64,000 bases of DNA from Candidatus Paraprochloron terpiosi LD05. Its GTDB lineage: Bacteria; Cyanobacteriota; Cyanobacteriia; Cyanobacteriales; Prochloraceae. The notes beneath the pieces are model-generated. The model was not told where the DNA came from. It saw only the letters and a list, made by a program, of their open reading frames with translations, and ran no database searches. The DNA is taken from positions 3,255,422 through 3,319,421 of the forward strand of contig CP073341.1 of the NCBI GenBank assembly GCA_018141785.1, given 5' to 3'. Of this stretch, positions 55,383 through 64,000 are shown one piece after another; position 1 is the first letter of the stretch; each line of letters opens with the position of its first letter. The position numbers were made by a program, and so were the translations under genes.

Positions 55383-56429
55383 TTAAATGACAGCTTCCGG
55401 TAAAATCAACATAGCATCGCCAAAAGAATAAAAGCGATATTGAGAGGCGATCGCCTCCTGATACAAAGCCAATAAACGTTCCCGTCCCACCATAGCACTC
55501 ACTAACATTAACAAACTAGAACGAGGCAAATGAAAATTAGTAATCAAACCATCCACTACCTGCCACTTATACCCAGGATAAATAAACAAGTCTGTCTTGC
55601 CGTAAAAAGGAGCTAAAGTACCGGACAGCTCCTTCACAGCCCCTTCCAAAGCCCTTACGGAGGTGGTCCCTACAGCAATAATTCGCCCCCCTCTTGCTTT
55701 GGTGGCCTCAATCTGCTCTACCGTTTCTTGGGGCACCCCAATCCACTCTTGATGCATAACGTGACTCTTAATATCCTCCACCTCCACGGGACGAAACGTA
55801 CCCACCCCCACATTCAGGGTGACAAAAGCTCGATTTATCCCTTTTGCTGCTAACTTAGCTAACAGTTCCTCGGTAAAATGCAATCCTGCTGTAGGTGCTG
55901 CTACTGCTCCAGGTTTGGAAGCGTAAACAGTTTGATATTGAGATGGTTCTGACGAAGAGGAGGTAATATAAGGAGGGAGGGGAACCTGACCAAACTTTTC
56001 TAACAACTGCAATAAAGATTGACCTACAGGAATCTCAAATTGCAACCAACGTCCTCCGGTAGATTCATCACGTTCTATCACCTTAGCCATTAGGAAGTCC
56101 GAGAAGTAAATTTCAGCCCCGTCAGGGAAACGCTTCCCCGGTCTTACCAAGGCTAACCAACAGTCTTGCTCTCCTTCTTCTAAGAGCAATATTTCTACAG
56201 CCGCTCCTGTAGATTTGTGACCGTAGAGTCGTGCTGGAATAACCCGAGTATCGTTGAGTATGAGTAGATCCCCCTTTTTTAGCCAGTGAGGTAAATCTCG
56301 AAAGAAACCGTGGGTATAATGGTCCTGAGAGTCTATTATCAGCAAACGAGAACTATCCCTTGGTACTGCTGGAGTCTGAGCGATAGCATTGGTTGGCAGT
56401 TCGTAATCATAGCTAGAGAGGGAGGCCAT
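55383..56429 (-). CDS. queA: tRNA preQ1(34) S-adenosylmethionine ribosyltransferase-isomerase
   Basis: This 348-aa enzyme transfers the ribose of SAM to preQ1 in tRNA, giving epoxyqueuosine. It has the N-terminal [34 protein letters not shown], and the C-terminal [14 protein letters not shown] and [14 protein letters not shown] signatures. Length is normal. The start overlaps a GGTGTAGGGTGTGGG repeat just upstream. Confidence 0.96.
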   Translation of the reverse strand: MASLSSYDYELPTNAIAQTPAVPRDSSRLLIIDSQDHYTHGFFRDLPHWLKKGDLLILNDTRVIPARLYGHKSTGAAVEILLLEEGEQDCWLALVRPGKRFPDGAEIYFSDFLMAKVIERDESTGGRWLQFEIPVGQSLLQLLEKFGQVPLPPYITSSSSEPSQYQTVYASKPGAVAAPTAGLHFTEELLAKLAAKGINRAFVTLNVGVGTFRPVEVEDIKSHVMHQEWIGVPQETVEQIEATKARGGRIIAVGTTSVRALEGAVKELSGTLAPFYGKTDLFIYPGYKWQVVDGLITNFHLPRSSLLMLVSAMVGRERLLALYQEAIASQYRFYSFGDAMLILPEAVI

Positions 56430-56452
56430 GGGTGTAGGGTGTGGGGGATAGG
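56429..56452. repeat. GGTGTAGGGTGTGGG repeat
   Basis: One copy of the GGTGTAGGGTGTGGG unit directly abuts the queA start codon region. It is the same family as at 18.6, 28.7 and 50.2 kb, with a complementary copy near 59330. Confidence 0.6.
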
Positions 56453-56599
56453 ATAAATATAGCGCGTAGGACTATAAAGAAGAAAAATTGGGTAAGTTCC
56501 CCCATATAAAATTGGGTATGTTGCCCCTAGTATTATCCCAGAGAATAATGTCAGAATAAAGATAGAGAAATTCCCAAGATTTTGAGCTGAGGAAGGGCA

Positions 56600-56989
56600 A
56601 TGGATTACCTCTATTTTTTCGCTAATGCTAGTCTAACCTTACGGGCGATCGAACACTTGCAACAAATGACTCACCTCCAGGGATCTATCATGACAGTCGT
56701 TCATAAAATCGATGGCTGGATCCTGAAAATAAAGTTACGACAACCAATTACTTCTGGGCAACAGGTCAACTTTCGGGCATTCATGAACGAGCTAGGTATT
56801 TCTTACCAGCCGGAAATGCGACTGCAAATGGTATTTTGGAGCTTAGAAACAGGACAGTCTCCTATTGATGTCATGCGTCGCTATCAAGTTGCTGTGGTGT
56901 CTCATGGGAGTCCAGAACCAAAGGATATCGAAGCATTCCGCCAACAGTTTACCAGGGGATTGGGATATTGTCCTGAAACTTTAGCGTAA
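56600..56989 (+). CDS. Small cyanobacterial hypothetical protein
   Basis: This 129-aa protein begins MDYLYFFANASLTLRAIEHLQ. It has an alpha/beta-like pattern with VVHKIDGWILKIKLRQP and a conserved-looking C terminus (VAVVSHGSPEPKDIEAFRQQF). I do not recognise a domain; it looks like a conserved cyanobacterial family. A GAGGAAGGG-like site precedes the ATG. Confidence 0.6.
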   Translation: MDYLYFFANASLTLRAIEHLQQMTHLQGSIMTVVHKIDGWILKIKLRQPITSGQQVNFRAFMNELGISYQPEMRLQMVFWSLETGQSPIDVMRRYQVAVVSHGSPEPKDIEAFRQQFTRGLGYCPETLA

Positions 56990-57143
56990 ACAGTTAGCAG
57001 TTAGCAGTTAGCAGTTACCATTGTTGATGGAAGCATTCTACTACTATATAGGAATGGTTCGTAAACGGCGCGCTCCTTGGGCAAGCTTCGCGCCCGCCTG
57101 AAAGAAAAATAAAGTCCTGATTGATGAAAAATGGTACCGCTAA

Positions 57144-57383
57144 ATGTGGAACCAATGGAATAAGAATGTTTTCTCTCAAATTTTGATTGATTTCATCCGA
57201 ACAGCATTTCCAGACTTTCACAACGAAATTGAATTGTTAATTACAGAGGAAAATCTATCTTTTACTAAACTAAAATACAGCGAAACTAATAAAGGCAAAG
57301 TATTTGGAATTGAACCAATTAACCGAAAAATTAAAATATGGGTTTTGGGCGATATTTACGGATTGATAAAGCAATTGAAATAG
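57144..57383 (+). CDS. SnoaL-like (NTF2-fold) fragment
   Basis: The 79 residues contain FPDFHNEIELLITEEN and ETNKGKVFGIEPINRKIKI, which match the middle of SnoaL-like ester-cyclase proteins (FPDxH...GxxxGIxPxGK). Complete members are ~130 aa, so both ends appear shortened. It may be a remnant. No ribosome site is clear. Confidence 0.45.
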   Translation: MWNQWNKNVFSQILIDFIRTAFPDFHNEIELLITEENLSFTKLKYSETNKGKVFGIEPINRKIKIWVLGDIYGLIKQLK

Positions 57384-57602
57384 AAAAGCCAGCAGGTAAC
57401 GCATAGCAAATAGGGCGCTCGGTAGTTTACGAAAGATTTGTCCCAATTACAAACGACAAATTTAGGTGCAGCCCAGAATTGCTCAAAACTAAGTCGATCC
57501 TTGCTTTTACCTTCCCTACCCCTACCCATTCCCATACCACATTACACTATAAACAGCTATAAACAGCTATGATTAAATCATTATTAGTATAGAGGTCACA
57601 TA

Positions 57603-57737
57603 ATGAAATACCTGAGATTATTGGGAACTGCCCTGGTAGGCTCGCTATTGCTCCTCACTCTGAATGCTTGTCAATCTTCCTCTAATTCACCAACTGAGGA
57701 ACCAACTGAGGAGAAGGAAGAAGAGACTGAGTCTTAA
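57603..57737 (+). CDS. Small lipoprotein
   Basis: This 44-aa product reads MKYLRLLGTALVGSLLLLT then a lipobox LNAC at residues 20-23, and an acidic tail (SPTEEPTEEKEEETES). GAGG lies seven bases upstream of the ATG. The tail is too short for a fold, so it may be a surface-charged or structural lipopeptide. The region 57738-58029 after it holds no gene. Confidence 0.7.
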   Translation: MKYLRLLGTALVGSLLLLTLNACQSSSNSPTEEPTEEKEEETES

Positions 57738-58029
57738 TTTCCAGGGAATGGGACAATGGTTTCCCTCAGATCTACATTGAGATGGCCAAATTAATCCATT
57801 GGCAACTCTTCAGAAACTTCAATTTGGGGCCAGACGACTAAAAGATTTACAGGACAAGGGATACGGGCTGTTTTAAATCTTAACTTTTGGCGGTGCGCGA
57901 CAGCGCCACTCTTAGTGATCGCCTACTCCAAATGTCCAAATGTCCCCATCTCCCCCCCCCACACCCCTACCAGTTTCTATTTTGGGGGCGTTTTCGTTCC
58001 TCCAGAGCTGGTCATTGTTATGGTAAGTG

Positions 58030-59250
58030 CTACGGATCGACCCAACGATCGTCCGCTTTAATTAAATTAATCAACTCCTGAACACCTTCAGACTCTGGCA
58101 CTTTTTTGATTTCTTCCTTACCGCGATAAAGAGAGATATAACCTGGTTGCTTACCCACATAACCGTAATCCGCATCTGCCATTTCTCCCGGACCATTGAC
58201 AATACAACCCATGACTGCTATATCTAAACCAGTAAGATGCTTAGTAGCCTCGCGAACCTCCTGTAGCACTTCCTCTAAATTAAACAAAGTGCGACCGCAG
58301 GAAGGACAAGCTACGTACTCCACCATAGTCTTCCGCAGTCCCAAAGCTTGGAGTATACTGTAGCAGACAGGAATTTCCTTCTCCGGCGCCTCCGTTAAAG
58401 ATACCCGAATCGTATCCCCAATACCTTCAGCTAAAAGGGTACCTATCCCCGCAGTAGACTTAATCCTACCATATTCCCCATCTCCAGCTTCCGTCACCCC
58501 CAAATGGAGGGGATAGTCCATCCCTAACTCCGTCATGCGCCGCACCATGAGGCGATAAGCTGCTAGCATTACTTGTACTCGGGAAGCTTTCAGGGAAATC
58601 ACCAGGTTCCGGAAATCCAGGGATTCGCAAATGCGGATGAACTCTAAAGCAGATTCTACCATCCCTTCTGGGGTATCCCCATAAGTAAAGAGCATTCGTT
58701 CAGCCAGGGAACCGTGGTTAACCCCAATGCGCATTGCTTTCCCCTGGTCTCGCAAAGAAATAACCAATGGTTCTAGGGTTTCGCGAATTTTACTCGCTAC
58801 GGTAGCAAATTCTTCTTCGGTGTACTCTGTGCGATTCAGTTTTGGCTTTTCAAATACATATAACCCCGGATTAATCCGCACCTTATCTACATGTTTAGCT
58901 ACTTCCAGGGCTATTTTCATGCCGTTGTGATGAACGTCCGCAACCAGGGGTACTGAACGATAGGTTTTTCCCAACTGCTCCTTTATTTCACCTAAGGCTT
59001 TAGCGTGAGCCATACTAGGTACAGTTACCCGGACAATTTCACAGCCAATTTCATGCAAGCGACGAATAGCAGCAACGCTTCCATCTATATCCAGAGTATC
59101 TTCGTTAATCATAGACTGAACTACCACTGGATAGCCACCGCCAATGGTGACGTCTCCCACCCGGACCGGTCTAGTTTTGCGTCTGGGAATTACTGTATCT
59201 ATGGCTGGTTCTCTGACAGTAGTCGTTTTGGGAATTGTCAGCGTTTGCAT
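58030..59250 (-). CDS. ispG: 4-hydroxy-3-methylbut-2-enyl diphosphate synthase (flavodoxin/ferredoxin)
   Basis: This 406-aa enzyme makes HMBPP in the MEP isoprenoid pathway. It has [18 protein letters not shown] and [10 protein letters not shown] in the TIM barrel, and the [4Fe-4S] cysteines in [12 protein letters not shown] and [17 protein letters not shown]. In cyanobacteria ferredoxin is the electron donor. It stands alone; the downstream strand partner is the phosphotransacetylase-like gene ~125 bases upstream. Confidence 0.97.
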   Translation of the reverse strand: MQTLTIPKTTTVREPAIDTVIPRRKTRPVRVGDVTIGGGYPVVVQSMINEDTLDIDGSVAAIRRLHEIGCEIVRVTVPSMAHAKALGEIKEQLGKTYRSVPLVADVHHNGMKIALEVAKHVDKVRINPGLYVFEKPKLNRTEYTEEEFATVASKIRETLEPLVISLRDQGKAMRIGVNHGSLAERMLFTYGDTPEGMVESALEFIRICESLDFRNLVISLKASRVQVMLAAYRLMVRRMTELGMDYPLHLGVTEAGDGEYGRIKSTAGIGTLLAEGIGDTIRVSLTEAPEKEIPVCYSILQALGLRKTMVEYVACPSCGRTLFNLEEVLQEVREATKHLTGLDIAVMGCIVNGPGEMADADYGYVGKQPGYISLYRGKEEIKKVPESEGVQELINLIKADDRWVDP

Positions 59251-59375
59251 AAATAATTTATTTTTTATTAAAATATTATGTTGTTAGTATTATAGCGCTT
59301 ACATTCTTGGCAAATCTGCTTCCCGGAACCCCACACCCCACACCGAACACCGGGGCGTAGCGCTATAACTTTTTG

Positions 59376-60461
59376 TTAAATGATACTATTTATTAATCGA
59401 TTCGTGTCAAAATATTGCCGAATCGACTCTTGGATACACTGAACTTTAATGGGTTCTTGGATGCGAACATTCCCAAAAGCGCGATCGGCAATTTCTACGG
59501 TGGTGAGGGTATCCAAATTAATCCCTAAGACAGGTATTTCTAAATCTTGAGCGCGGCTGAGAATAAGAGGTTGAGGTCGGACGTGACCGGTGAGAATTAA
59601 GCAATTGGTGGAGGTTTCTAAGGCAGCCATTTGCAAGTCCGTGCGATCGCCCCCGGTAACTACGGCCATATTTCGCCCTTGGCGGAAATATTCCAATGCG
59701 GAATTGACGTTCATAGCGCCAATAGAGAGATTTTCCACCATCAAATCCAAGCGATCTGGACGACAGAGAACTTTCGCTCCCAACCGTCCTGCTAATTCCC
59801 GGACGCTGACACTGCGCAGTAAATTATTTCGCGGCAACATACCCAAGACAGGAATTCCCTGCTCCTCCAGAAAAGGTTTAATTTTATTTTGGGTAGCTTC
59901 CAGCTTGTCGAGGGGAATATCGTTAATGGATACCCCTAACAAGGGTGATCCCTTGCCCGCAAAAGCGCCTAAGTACTGTTTCGCCCCCAAGAGACTGTCC
60001 ACTAAAAACAAGGAACTGTAACGGGCGACTAAGAGAATAGAAGCATTCAGTTGCTGGGCTATTTGCACCGCAGACAAATTAAACAGACTTCCTTCGGCGA
60101 GAGTTCCCGGTCCTTCTAATAAAACCAGATCGCTCCCCCCGTCTTTGCAGTAATCTTTGAGAGTTCCAGAGTAATCTGTGCTATCTTCTCCTTGAAGGCG
60201 CCCTGCTATGGTGTCCTCATCCAGGTAAAGCAGAGGCATCTTGACTCGCTCTCTCTCTAAATTGAGGGTGGCGGCGATAAAGCGGACATCTTCTTCGATG
60301 GCGCCCTTTGAGTCTTTACTGATAACAGTTCCGAGGGGTTTCCCGTAGGAAATAGCAATTCCCCGTTCTTGCAACTGGTGAGCTATTCCCAGGATCGTCG
60401 CTGACTTACCGCTGTAAGCTTCTGTTGATACAATGAGCAAATATTGAGACGGATTAGCCAC
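59376..60461 (-). CDS. Phosphotransacetylase-family protein (AAA_26 plus DRTGG domain)
   Basis: This 361-aa protein has an N-terminal BioD-like P-loop domain ([20 protein letters not shown], about residues 7-26), [10 protein letters not shown], and a C-terminal DRTGG domain ([19 protein letters not shown] near residue 265). It resembles the N-terminal part of Pta without the catalytic acetyltransferase domain. Its role is regulatory or unknown. It lies directly upstream of ispG and downstream of the EbsA-like gene, all on the minus strand. Confidence 0.85.
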   Translation of the reverse strand: MANPSQYLLIVSTEAYSGKSATILGIAHQLQERGIAISYGKPLGTVISKDSKGAIEEDVRFIAATLNLERERVKMPLLYLDEDTIAGRLQGEDSTDYSGTLKDYCKDGGSDLVLLEGPGTLAEGSLFNLSAVQIAQQLNASILLVARYSSLFLVDSLLGAKQYLGAFAGKGSPLLGVSINDIPLDKLEATQNKIKPFLEEQGIPVLGMLPRNNLLRSVSVRELAGRLGAKVLCRPDRLDLMVENLSIGAMNVNSALEYFRQGRNMAVVTGGDRTDLQMAALETSTNCLILTGHVRPQPLILSRAQDLEIPVLGINLDTLTTVEIADRAFGNVRIQEPIKVQCIQESIRQYFDTNRLINSII

Positions 60462-60502
60462 ATCCTCACTCCTTATGTTTGGTTATCTTAGTTGGGCTTC
60501 TA

Positions 60503-60886
60503 TCATTCTTCCACCCGCAGCAGCTTGCGGTAAAATCCATAGCTAAAATCAGTTGAATGCCCCTCTGATTTTAGGTAGTTATCCATTAGATCGATTAAGT
60601 ACTTAATTAGCTGGGCATTGGACATGGTGATTTCGTAGCTCAAATCTGCGTTCTGATTAAATATTAATTGAAAGCGAGTAAATTCTAATGGCAGCTTCGA
60701 GACATCCCAGGTAGCAAGAAAAGGAACCCCCTCACAGCCTTCAATTGCACGCTCTCCCTCTAAAGCGCCTTCTTTATATAGGCTAATTACCAAGGGCAGT
60801 AAATTACGTTGCTCCTTGGGGCAATAAGGTATATAAAGAATTATCTCTTCTTGGCCAACAGGCTTAAGATGGTCTAGATAAGGCAT
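60503..60886 (-). CDS. EbsA-like protein (cyanobacterial pilus/biofilm family)
   Basis: This 127-aa soluble protein has ILYIPYCPKEQRNLLPLVISLYKEG and IEGCEGVPFLATWDVSKLPLEFTR split over its first 70 residues. It resembles EbsA, a small cyanobacterial protein needed for type IV pilus assembly and biofilm control. The assignment rests on remembered family pattern and needs checking. It is divergent from dusA, with starts within 25 bases of each other. Confidence 0.5.
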   Translation of the reverse strand: MPYLDHLKPVGQEEIILYIPYCPKEQRNLLPLVISLYKEGALEGERAIEGCEGVPFLATWDVSKLPLEFTRFQLIFNQNADLSYEITMSNAQLIKYLIDLMDNYLKSEGHSTDFSYGFYRKLLRVEE

Positions 60887-60909
60887 TGCTAGAGTTTTTT
60901 CAATTATTG

Positions 60910-61923
60910 ATGATTAGGTCCAGCCAGTTCGGTCATCCTTTAAGCATTGCGCCCATGATGGATCGCACCGATCGCCACTGTCGCTATTTTCTGCGTCAGA
61001 TTACCCATCTTACTCTACTATACACGGAAATGATAACGACGGCAGCTATTCTCTATGGGGATAGGAAAAAATTACTCGGCTTTTCCCCTGAAGAGAAACC
61101 CCTCTCTCTCCAGCTGGGGGGCGACGATCCTGAGGCATTAGGGGAATGCGCCCGCATTGCCCAGGATTGGGGCTACGATGAGGTAAACCTGAATGTGGGC
61201 TGTCCCAGTTCACGGGTGGTGAATGGCCATTTTGGCGCTTGTCTCATGGCTCAACCGGAATTAGTAGCCCGAGGGGTAGAGGCGATGGTGAAAGGGGTTA
61301 ACCTCCCCATAACGGTGAAACACCGCATCGGGATCGACGAACTAGATCGCTATGAAGACATGGCTAATTTCGTCCGCATCGTCTCTGAAGCTGGATGTGC
61401 TCGTTTTACCGTCCACGCCCGGAAGGCTTGGCTGAAAGGTTTGAGTCCGAAAGAAAATCGCCTAATTCCTCCTCTGCGCTACAGCGACGTTCACCGTCTG
61501 AAACAAGAATTCCCCCACCTGTTCATCGAAATTAATGGCGGTATTACTAATTTAGAGCAAGTTAAAGCCCAATTGCAGTTAGTAGACGGGGTGATGATGG
61601 GGCGGGCTGCTTATGACAATCCCTATGTTTTAGCAACTGTAGATAGGGAAATCTATGGGGAACATCTTCTCCCTCCAACTCGACACCAAATTGTAGAAGC
61701 TATGGTACCTTATATAGATTATTGGGTAGGACGGGAAGTCAAACTAAACGCCATTAGCCGACATATGCTCCAGCTTTTTGCTACTGTACCCGGTACCAAG
61801 GTATGGAAGCGACATATCAGCGAGAATGCCCATCTCCCCGGTGCTGACTCTGATGTAATTGTCGCTGCTTTGACAAAACTGCCTGGCGAAAACCCAGGGC
61901 CACGAAAATGTTCGCCAAAGTGA
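60910..61923 (+). CDS. dusA: tRNA dihydrouridine(20/20a) synthase DusA
   Basis: This ~337-aa FMN enzyme reduces U20/U20a of tRNAs. It has SIAPMMDRTDRHCRYFLRQ at the N terminus, EVNLNVGCPSSRVVNGHFGACLM in two adjoining parts with the catalytic Cys near residue 104, VKHRIGID, VHARKAWLKGLSPKENR and GVMMGRAAYDNPY. I prefer the ATG at 60910; a TTG at 60886 would add eight residues. The last 107 bases overlap the DUF3593 gene on the other strand. Confidence 0.93.
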   Translation: MIRSSQFGHPLSIAPMMDRTDRHCRYFLRQITHLTLLYTEMITTAAILYGDRKKLLGFSPEEKPLSLQLGGDDPEALGECARIAQDWGYDEVNLNVGCPSSRVVNGHFGACLMAQPELVARGVEAMVKGVNLPITVKHRIGIDELDRYEDMANFVRIVSEAGCARFTVHARKAWLKGLSPKENRLIPPLRYSDVHRLKQEFPHLFIEINGGITNLEQVKAQLQLVDGVMMGRAAYDNPYVLATVDREIYGEHLLPPTRHQIVEAMVPYIDYWVGREVKLNAISRHMLQLFATVPGTKVWKRHISENAHLPGADSDVIVAALTKLPGENPGPRKCSPK

Positions 61924-62146
61924 GAAAGAATTCTGCACTACCGTGCAGCCAGTCTACATTAGCCAAAGAGCGATGGTAATGGGTTTGAGCATAAATACCA
62001 GCGGGAATGGTAACCATAACGAAAACCAAAAGCAGGTAAAAGCCAATTAGTGCTAAACGGGGAGTTTTCCCGCTCTTCGTGAGAAACCACAAAAATCCCA
62101 GATAGGGAAAGAGGGAAAGAGCAAAGAGGGTATCTTTAGATATCAT
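61817..62146 (-). CDS. DUF3593 membrane protein
   Basis: This 109-aa protein has two or three hydrophobic helices and the conserved segment ANVDWLHGSAEFFLTLANIFVALGFR (here split: NVDWLHGSAEFF, TLANIFVALGFR). It is conserved in cyanobacteria and plant plastids and usually lies next to DUF2499, as here, with 3 bases between them. Its function is unknown, probably in the thylakoid or plasma membrane. The C-terminal ~35 codons are antisense to dusA. Confidence 0.85.
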   Translation of the reverse strand: MISKDTLFALSLFPYLGFLWFLTKSGKTPRLALIGFYLLLVFVMVTIPAGIYAQTHYHRSLANVDWLHGSAEFFLTLANIFVALGFRQAVLSKQRQLHQSQHRGDGHSR

Positions 62147-62149
62147 GTG

Positions 62150-62455
62150 CTACTTCCTCTCAGGCTGAGTTCCACTGCAAATCCACCAGGCAGCAATACA
62201 GAGGGTACAATTACCCACTACTGTCATGGACGCTTGAAGGGTAACCAGCCACTCTAATGATTCAGCATTGTCGAAAAAGTGCCAAGTACAGGCACACATA
62301 GCGCTCACCAGGGCTGGTAACATGGCACAAGCTAAACCCCACCAATGGCTATCGCCTGTCACTTCACCATAAATCCAAACAAACCAAATAGCGGCTGTCC
62401 ATTCAATGACGCTGGAGATGTGAATTATCCAGGTAGGAATTGAAAGAGCGTGCAT
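62150..62455 (-). CDS. DUF2499 membrane protein
   Basis: This 101-aa protein starts MHALSIPTWIIHISSVIEWT. It has three hydrophobic helices and the segments GLACAMLPALVSAMCACTWHFFDN (in two parts) and LEWLVTLQASMTVVGN. It belongs to DUF2499, conserved in cyanobacteria and chloroplast-bearing eukaryotes, and is paired with DUF3593. The molecular role is unknown. Confidence 0.88.
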   Translation of the reverse strand: MHALSIPTWIIHISSVIEWTAAIWFVWIYGEVTGDSHWWGLACAMLPALVSAMCACTWHFFDNAESLEWLVTLQASMTVVGNCTLCIAAWWICSGTQPERK

Positions 62456-62699
62456 AAAATATTTATGTTAAGTGAAAAATTTCAATAGAGCATTCAACCT
62501 CCCAAATATATTCTATAGCAATTGGCGCTTATTTACAAATAACGGTTGGGGCCACTATTAGAGCTAAGAATTTGACATTAGATCAATTCATTTGACCTTC
62601 ATTGTAAATGGTATACTATTATGGTATGCTAATGGCCATGCAGTAAAAAATTGCTCTAGTTGAACCAAAATAAGGTAAAGTGCAGTTAGCCATTATCTA

Positions 62700-62900
62700 A
62701 GTTTGACGCTCTCCCTACTAGAAGTAGGGAGATTCATAACGTATCCCTTACGGGATGGTTATTATCTTGTTTTCACAAGTTCCCAGGCTCACCACGTTAG
62801 CCCCGACGGCAGTAGTGATATTTCCTTAAACCCTGCCGATTCAGGTGTTGGGCGTAAACTTTCCTCAAGTCCCCCGGTAGGTTTTAAAGTCTTGTACTGA
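62700..62900 (-). mobile_element. Relic right end of an IS200/IS605-type element
   Basis: TTTGACGCTCTCCCTACTAG with the CTCCCTACT/AGTAGGGAG hairpin at the left edge, read on the minus strand, is a right end finishing GAGAGCGTCAAA. The following ~180 bases resemble the terminal tnpB/guide-RNA region of such elements. No tnpB coding part remains. Confidence 0.5.
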
Positions 62901-62921
62901 GTAATTCTATCGTACCATATT

Positions 62922-62980
62922 CACGGCATTTAAAAATGCCGAGTCGTTCAACATCTCCTGTTTTTAAACAGGAGTTTTGA
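62922..62980. repeat. Two adjacent perfect hairpins
   Basis: CGGCATTT/AAATGCCG (about 62923-62941) and CTCCTGTTT/AAACAGGAG (about 62956-62975) lie side by side. The latter is extended by GTTCAA/TTGAAC. They could be the left-end structures of the relic transposon or bidirectional terminators. Confidence 0.55.
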
Positions 62981-63785
62981 ACATCCCGTGTTATTTGATA
63001 ATCCACTTTGAATTAGAAAAGTTTGACAAATGTATGACCCGCGAGAAATCACGAAGCTTTTAGTGTTCGGAACCGATACTCCATCATCGGACTACAATCA
63101 GCATATTCGGCCTTTAAGCGCCACAAAACCATCCATTACCTACAACATGAGCACCTACATGAACAGTGGAGGCGGGCGTTTTGCCTAGGAGTCCCTTTTC
63201 TAATCTTCACCTATCACTATCGGCTCTTCTGCACTCAGAGTAGCTGGGTGTGGTCAAAACCAGTTGGTAATATTTAAACCCCTACGGGGTTTCATGTGTA
63301 GGGGCGCATGGCTTGGGCGGTTTAGGAGATCAACTACTTTTGACCGCACCCTTTGGATAGTGAATCTGGATAATTCAGACTACAAAATCGCCGCTGCTCG
63401 TGATTTCTACCCTGTTTCAAAAAACTATCAAAAGTTCTACAATCCTTCTTGGGGACCATTTCCCAGTGACCAGTGAGCAGTTACCAGTTACTAGCTATGA
63501 GTTACCACGTGCCATATTTTAACAATTGCAGTCAGAAAGCGGGTTAAAACATTTCTGGTCAAACTATATCTAACTCACTTGGGGTGCTATATCTACCAAG
63601 GACTATTCGTATCGTGGACTTCTGGAATTAACAACATTGTAGCAATTAACGGTCAATTTGTCAAAAGGAATTGAGAATTTTGAGATAAAAGTTGACAATT
63701 ATTGGAGAAAAAGTTGATAAAAATTAATACACAGTGAAGGTAAAGATGAGTTATCTTAGTTATTGTTCGGAACTGAAAAGAAACA
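62981..63785. other. Long intergenic region without a supported gene
   Basis: About 800 bases hold only short open frames lacking ribosome sites. AAACCCC/GGGGTTT at 63277-63293 is a small hairpin, and CAGTGACCAGTGAGCAGTTACCAGTTAC near 63465 is a simple low-complexity repeat (given in part: CAGTGACCAGTGAGCAG). Confidence 0.5.
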
Positions 63786-64000
63786 ATGACGACAATTTCT
63801 GCCCTAAATGTTACAATAACAGGGGATTTGACTGCTGAAGACATGAATAATCCTACTCGGGGTGGTCGTTTTAGGGATGACTACACCCTCACAGATGTAA
63901 TTGCCGGGCAATCGATTACCCTTGACCTAGTTTCTGAGGAATTTGATACTTATCTCCAACTGATTAATGCCGATACTGGGCTTGTGATAGCATCTGATGA
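63786..64000 (+). CDS. PPC-domain protein, 5' part (runs off the window)
   Basis: The frame starts MTTISALNVTITGDLTAED and has GRFRDDYTLTDVIAGQ and VSEEFDTYLQLINADTG. This is the pattern of bacterial pre-peptidase C-terminal (PPC) domains (G..Y.D.y.l....G..v...l.s..fDtyL.L.d..tG). Such domains occur in secreted cyanobacterial proteins, often repeated and calcium-associated. Only the first ~71 residues are visible, so the remainder of the protein and its function are unknown. Confidence 0.75.
   Translation, partial: MTTISALNVTITGDLTAEDMNNPTRGGRFRDDYTLTDVIAGQSITLDLVSEEFDTYLQLINADTGLVIASD

Noticed and set aside
63264..63476. 70-codon plus-strand frame before the PPC-domain gene
   Set aside because: No ribosome site, begins within a hairpin region, ends in simple repeat sequence; not protein-like.

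Overview
The window is a stretch of cyanobacterial chromosome, probably from a filamentous, repeat-rich lineage. The evidence is the HIP1 octamer GCGATCGC (for example at 1485, 8870 and 18606), cyanobacterium-restricted families (DUF2499/DUF3593, an EbsA-like protein, a C-DES-type cystine lyase), many dispersed short repeats, two TnpB elements and an unusual load of group II introns. I cannot name the species.

Layout. 0.1-1.4 kb: an AAA-like ATPase. 1.9-8.7 kb: a one-directional cluster of GMC flavo-oxidoreductase, VioB/RebD-type ferritin-like protein, sorbitol-dehydrogenase small-subunit-like protein, exported pentapeptide-repeat protein, exported IolE-like TIM barrel and a second, frameshifted TIM barrel, closed by a hairpin terminator. 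9.0-12.7 kb: a graveyard of decayed defence and toxin-antitoxin genes and duplicated gene scraps. 13-15.1 kb: an exported RidA next to an L-amino-acid-oxidase-like gene stopped by one UGA codon. 15.6-29.9 kb: mostly ordinary genes (phytase/esterase-like lipoprotein, VanX-like dipeptidase, sugar ABC ATPase, GlgA, Gfo/Idh/MocA, CorC-like, a CAU-anticodon tRNA, PyrE, glutathionyl-hydroquinone-reductase-like), with a dead TnpB element at 22.1-23.4 kb.

30.2-49.5 kb is dominated by mobile introns. An intact TnpB element abuts a ParA-type gene. That gene is cut by a complete group II intron whose removal restores the frame exactly. A metallopeptidase relic carries an ORF-less intron that itself contains another ORF-less intron (a twintron). 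A third intron with a decayed reverse transcriptase has a sibling of the outer twintron member nested inside its protein gene. A second copy of the inner intron sits 13 bases upstream of the start codon of a YqiJ/flotillin pair. Between these lie aspS, a Uma2-type nuclease, and a minus-strand run of RNase HI, a hypothetical gene, cystine lyase, sulfotransferase and glycosyltransferase.

49.5-64 kb: YqiJ-like/flotillin pair, tRNA-Gln, KtrB and KtrA potassium uptake, queA, ispG, a phosphotransacetylase-like protein, an EbsA-like protein, dusA with convergently overlapping DUF3593/DUF2499 genes, an IS200/IS605 relic, and the start of a PPC-domain protein that runs off the end. All assignments come from reading the sequence; no database search was possible.
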